A stretch of DNA of 64,000 nt from NCBI GenBank assembly GCA_024220525.1, contig JAMYWO010000065.1, positions 100,437 to 164,436 of the forward strand. Direction: 5' to 3'. This DNA comes from Cochliopodium minus. Its lineage: Eukaryota > Discosea > Himatismenida > Cochliopodiidae. The position numbers and the translations under genes are program-made. Below are positions 60,158 through 64,000 of this stretch, in pieces; the stretch's first letter is position 1, and each line of letters opens with the position of its first letter. Under the pieces are notes generated by a model, which was not told where the DNA came from, ran no database searches, and saw only the letters and a program-made list of their open reading frames with translations.

Positions 60158-61075
60158 TTAATGAANGTTCCACTCGGGAATTAAAGATGGTAAATCATTA
60201 GGAGACAACTTTCGTTCATTGTTAATTTCTAAATAAGAATAAATTTTAAAAATTTTAAAAATAAAAAAATAATCAAAAATAATGAAAAAAATTTTAAAAA
60301 AATTTTAAAAAAATAAAAAAAAAATATAAATAAAACATTTAAATAATTAATAAATAATAAAATTATAAAAATAGATGATTTTGATAAAATATCAAATAGA
60401 ACTTTTTTTTGTTACCAATTTTAGGGGGTAAAAGATGACAGTTGACCGAAAGCACTTTCAAAGTCCTTCTGAACACAAATTCTCCTGCTTCATCATTCAA
60501 CATGATGACGTGATTGATGCTAGAAATAGTCTTTATCTCGAAAGACAATTCGGGAGGAGCAACAATATTTATCTGGTTGTTTTTCCACTCGATTTGTAAG
60601 TCCGCTTTGCAGTTTTCTGCGTAATAACTTATTTTCACCATATTGTCATCCCTCATATTTTCTAAATTCATTTTTTTAATTCATTTTATTTTGAAAAATA
60701 AAAATATAATTTAATGATAAAATAGAAAGATATTGTGAGGTTAAATTATCTGAGAATGATATTCTCTAGTTAGTCTTTTAAAAAAATATCAAACATATTA
60801 TCATCATTCTTTTTTGATTTTTTTTTATTTAATTTAACTTTCAGCTAAAAACAAATTTAAATTTTTTTTTTTTGTTTTTGATTGCAATAATTATATTTTA
60901 TGTTTGAATATTCAATATAAATTCCTTCATATATGAACGATTCATCTCATACATTTCAATGAATGAAGTATTAAGATTGAAAATTTTTTTTTTTACTGTT
61001 CAATATGAGATCTTTAGACTCCATGGTATTGATTTCATCAGGAATGAATTCTTGTATGCCTGTGGATTCCACCAT
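60158..61075 (-). CDS. Small hypothetical protein
   Basis: Three exons (60997-61075, 60416-60661, 60158-60228) join in phase to 396 nt, 131 residues, starting MVESTGIQEFIPDEINTME. An alternative start inside the second region (60671, MNLENMRDD) would shorten it. The middle is rich in beta strands (VKISYYAENCKADLQIEW; LSFEIKTISSINHVIML; VFRRTLKVLSVNCHLLPP), like a small beta-sandwich. An unread base N at 60166 falls in the next-to-last codon. No family recognised. Confidence 0.55.
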
Positions 61076-61427
61076 CTTTTCAAAAATAAGTAAAATTTGA
61101 AGAGAAGATAGGAAAAAATATTAATTTATTTACACGCAAATATAATTTCCTTTTTGAATAGTGTTCGATGGTTATCAATATTCCTTGCATGGGAGTGAAA
61201 CAATTTTTTTTTTTTAATTTTAAATTTTATATTTTGTTTAAAGTGAAACAGATAAAAGGAAGGATAGAAACAGTGAAAAAAATGTGTTATGCTTTTAATA
61301 CAATATGAGGAGAAACTTGAAGTTTTCAAAAAAATAATAAAACAAAACATTTTTTTTTTTAAAAAGTCGACAACGAAAAAAAAGTTGGATTAAAAAAAAG
61401 AAAGAGTGGAAGAGGGTTAAATTGTTA
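61076..61427. other. Spacer
   Basis: A/T-rich stretch between the small hypothetical gene and the ligase-like gene. Nothing recognisable on either strand. Confidence 0.5.
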
Positions 61428-64000
61428 TTATTTTTTGAGAAGAAGGGCCAAACGGGATTTGTCTACAAGGCCGGTCTTAGTACGAGGGATCTCCTTGACA
61501 AAATGAAAATGGATGGATCTTAAAATGGGGTCGGAATTGTCGTTTTTGATCTTTTCATTGTGAGAAACAACAAAAGCATGAACGGCGGAATTATTTTCTA
61601 TGACGGTAACATCGGAAACACCTTCAATATTGGAGATGATGTCCTCGACGACGGAAGGGTACTTATATCTGCCTTCCAAGGTGGTGAGCACGTTGGACTT
61701 CCTCTCAACAATGTAGATCTGATTCTTGACAATAAAGCAGATGAGGCCAGTGTGGAGATAGCCCTCATCGTCCACGTTTTTGATAGACTTGTCCGTGTAC
61801 GAATGGGCAATGTTGGGCCCTAAAGAAAAGAATGATTGTCAAAATTTTAAAAGTTTTTATTTTTATTATGTTTTTTATGTTTAAAAGTTTTTTTTTGTTT
61901 AAAACATTTACCTTTCAAACAAAGCTCACCGGGTTCCTTCAACTTCTCGGGCATAGTGACGCCATTCAGATCAACGATCTTGGCAGACAAGCCAGGCAAA
62001 AGTTTGCCGAAAGAAGAAAAGTTCTCCGAAATGATCTTCTCGCTGGAAAAGGTGACCAAGTTGGAGTCAGGCAAAGTCAAAAACTGATAGAGGAGAACCT
62101 TAAGTTTGTCATGGAAGAAAGAAACGAGATCCTTACTCAAACGAGAGTAAGAGCTGAAAGCAAACTTCAAAGAAGACAAGTTGTGTTGATCGATATCCTT
62201 GAACTCGTGGAAAAAGTTGGCGAGCGGAGGAGTGAGGAAGATGTGTGTGATGGAAAACTCCTCCACGATCTTTAATGTGGACTCGTGGATTTTGTTTTTT
62301 ACTAACAAACAAGATCTCTTGTGGAAGACGTGCAATGCTATCATCAAAGAGAAGTTGGAGGTGAAAGGGATGAAGCTGGCGCAGACGGACTTTTCTTTGA
62401 CGGATTTTTCGGTGAGGGCCATCTGTTGGAGCGATGCGATCAGGTTGGCGTGGGTGAAGTTTATTCCTGCGTTTTTGTCTGATGCGATGTGAGCGTAAGG
62501 CTGAGGGTAGGTGATCAACACAACATCCTGTATATTTTTTATTTTTTAATTGTTATTTTTATTTTTGAAAAATTGGATTTTTTTTTAGACATTTTTTATT
62601 TCTTATTTTAAATTTTTATTTTTAATTTTTTTTTAATTTTTTAATTTATTCTCATTTTATTTTTTATTTTATTTTTATTTATAAAATTTTTTTTTATTTA
62701 TTTTTTAATTTATTTTTATTTAGAATTTTGATTTATTATTTAATTCCTTAATTATGAATCATTACCTTTTTGGTGTTGATCTTGGGAGGCGAAAATTTCT
62801 CTACAGGGAACTTCATGAGAGACCAGAAGGACTCATCTTCTCCCTTTAGAGAAGCGAAGAAGTACCAAACTTTCTGGATTTCCTTTCTTTGCTTGACAGC
62901 TTGTTGCACGAGTGGCTTGAACTTGGCGATAGTCACGACATGGGTAGTATTGGTCTCCTCAAAAACTTTGGCAAGCTGTTCAGGAGTGTATCCTACAATG
63001 AAGAAAATATTGAAAATAAATTTATTTTAATTGAATAAATTTTTTTTGTAATTTATTATTTTTTATTTTTTGTTTAATTCAAATTATTTTATGAACTAAA
63101 AAAATTTTTTATTCAATTTAAATTGAAAATTAAAATTAAAATGATATTGGTGTATTTCATTATTTTTTATGTTGAATTTCTTGTTTATTCACATTTACAA
63201 CTTTGTTAGCGGATATTAATTTATAAGTATTAAATTTTGAACGATTTTTTTTTTTTACCTTTTGGAACCAAGACGCAACACCCACCTATAAGGGCACACG
63301 CAAAAAAGCAAACCAAGTAATCATGGTGGTTGTAAGAAACGATGCTGAGAACGTCGCCCTTCTTGAAGCCATTCTTCATGAGCCCCTCTGCAGTCTTCTT
63401 GATCATCGAATAGAAAGTCTTGTAATCGATCTTGAGAAGCTGCTTGAAGGAGGGGTTGATCAAAGCAGTGTTGTTCTCTTGTTCCTCGTTGATCCCCTGG
63501 AAGATGTATTGAGTGACAGAAATATTGGAGTCAACAATGATGTCGCCCTGAACTTTGCTGTGATAAATTTTGGGAGGAGAATCATCATCTGTGGCACTCG
63601 TGTCATGATGGACCTTGTTTTTTGTGTCGGTAGTCTTTTTGTGGTTGATTTTTTCATTGTCTTCGTTTTCGTTGTCCTCTTTCTCGTTGTAAACGTTAGG
63701 ATACTTCTTAATGTGATGATTGACCTCACTGTTCTCGGTGTCACTCAAAACCCTGATGCTGTCAGACTTTTCATTGTCTTCATTATTGTTGTTGTTATTG
63801 TTGTTCTTATTTTTAGAATGTTTGACATTATTTTTATTTTTGCTTTTTCTGACCTCGGGCTCACTCTCCACCAACCTGTCATCGTCACTATTCTCAGACT
63901 CTTCCTTTGCACCTATCTGGCTCTCATCGATTCTGTAGTGTTTACAGAGGGTGCTCAAGAACGATTGTGGAGGTTTCCCGACTATCCTCTCAAAGTCGTC
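61428..64000 (-). CDS. Adenylate-forming (ANL) ligase-like protein, 3' part, catalytic motifs degenerate
   Basis: Four exons lie in the window: 63259-64000 (continues past the right edge), 62766-62992, 61912-62527 and 61428-61819, all in phase. The fold of acyl-CoA/4-coumarate ligases is clear: TAEGLMKNGFKKGDVLSIVS, YTPEQLAKVFEETNTTHVV, INFTHANLIASLQQM, DLNGVTMPEKLKEPGELCLK, DDEGYLHTG, then the C-terminal subdomain. Key motifs are altered. The A3 SSGTTG loop reads IASDKNAG. HTGD reads HTGL. The A10 PKTxSGKxxR lysine region reads PRTKTGLVDKSR. An acidic and Asn-rich insert (about 63600-63900, with NNNNNNNN) interrupts the N-terminal domain. The protein probably binds but does not activate a substrate. 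The 5' end is outside the window. Confidence 0.8.
63192..63241. mobile_element. MITE copy D, partial, in an intron of the ligase-like gene
   Basis: ACATTTACAACTTTGTTAGC and GGATATTAATTTATA match copy A closely, and a piece of the right arm (TTAAATTTTGAAC) follows. It lies directly before the donor side of the exon at 63259. Confidence 0.6.

Noticed and set aside
1-64000. tRNA, rRNA, LTR retroelements or other virus-derived genes
   Set aside because: I looked for cloverleaf-like GC-rich stretches, conserved rRNA words, reverse transcriptase, integrase and capsid signatures, and saw none; a covariance or profile search would be decisive.

Overview
The window is nuclear DNA from an AT-rich unicellular eukaryote, most likely an amoeboid protist. 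It has many short GT-AG introns that are almost pure A/T, A-rich leaders before start codons, standard stop codons, and families typical of such genomes: F-box, ankyrin, Sel1, RCC1, Roco and PX/PH proteins. I cannot fix the species or supergroup without a search. I rebuilt exons by hand from splice signals, reading phase and homology. Every multi-exon total I computed is a whole number of codons.

Region 1 (1-14900, minus strand) is a tandem array of seven paralogues, six within the window and one running off the left edge. Each has about 10 exons and encodes about 450 residues: a signal peptide, a protease-associated (PA)-like ectodomain and seven membrane segments. They look like receptors. 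One copy is clearly damaged in exon 1 and another has a homopolymer frame break. Region 2 (15442-20753, minus) holds a DUF1295 / steroid-5-alpha-reductase-like membrane enzyme, a second polytopic protein, an F-box protein and a PX-PH protein with an ELMO-like C-terminus. Region 3 (21026-29779) holds a large plus-strand Roco protein (RCC1, MORN, Roc, COR, Cys4 finger, pseudokinase) converging on the housekeeping GTPase OLA1.

Region 4 (30195-35310, minus) has an FDLD/nucleotidyltransferase-like protein, a protein with a Rossmann/amidotransferase-like N-terminus and an F-box-SPRY protein. Region 5 (35311-37626) is mostly gene-poor, with a zinc-finger fragment and one weak ORF. Region 6 (37627-43713, plus) is the most notable gene: a 2010-residue SAMD9-type STAND protein with a Schlafen/AlbA_2 domain, GGTT P-loop NTPase, helical repeats and a terminal OB-like domain, plus a young 162-bp coding minisatellite. 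Region 7 (43714-64000) holds a broken-off SDR first exon at an assembly N, an EF-hand-like/F-box protein, a 10-exon ankyrin protein, a divergent 2OG-oxygenase-fold protein, a Sel1 protein, a PH protein, another F-box protein, a small unknown, and a partial, probably inactive, AMP-forming ligase.

Functionally the window leans to sensing and signalling (7TM array, Roco, PX/PH), ubiquitin targeting (four F-box genes) and probable cell-autonomous defence (SAMD9-like). Four proteins keep an enzyme fold but have degenerate catalytic motifs. Small non-coding repeats are present: a MITE family of about 95 bp, two other dispersed repeats, and an identical 70-bp sequence that ends at a single N in two places. 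I saw no rRNA, tRNA, CRISPR array, LTR element or virus-derived gene.
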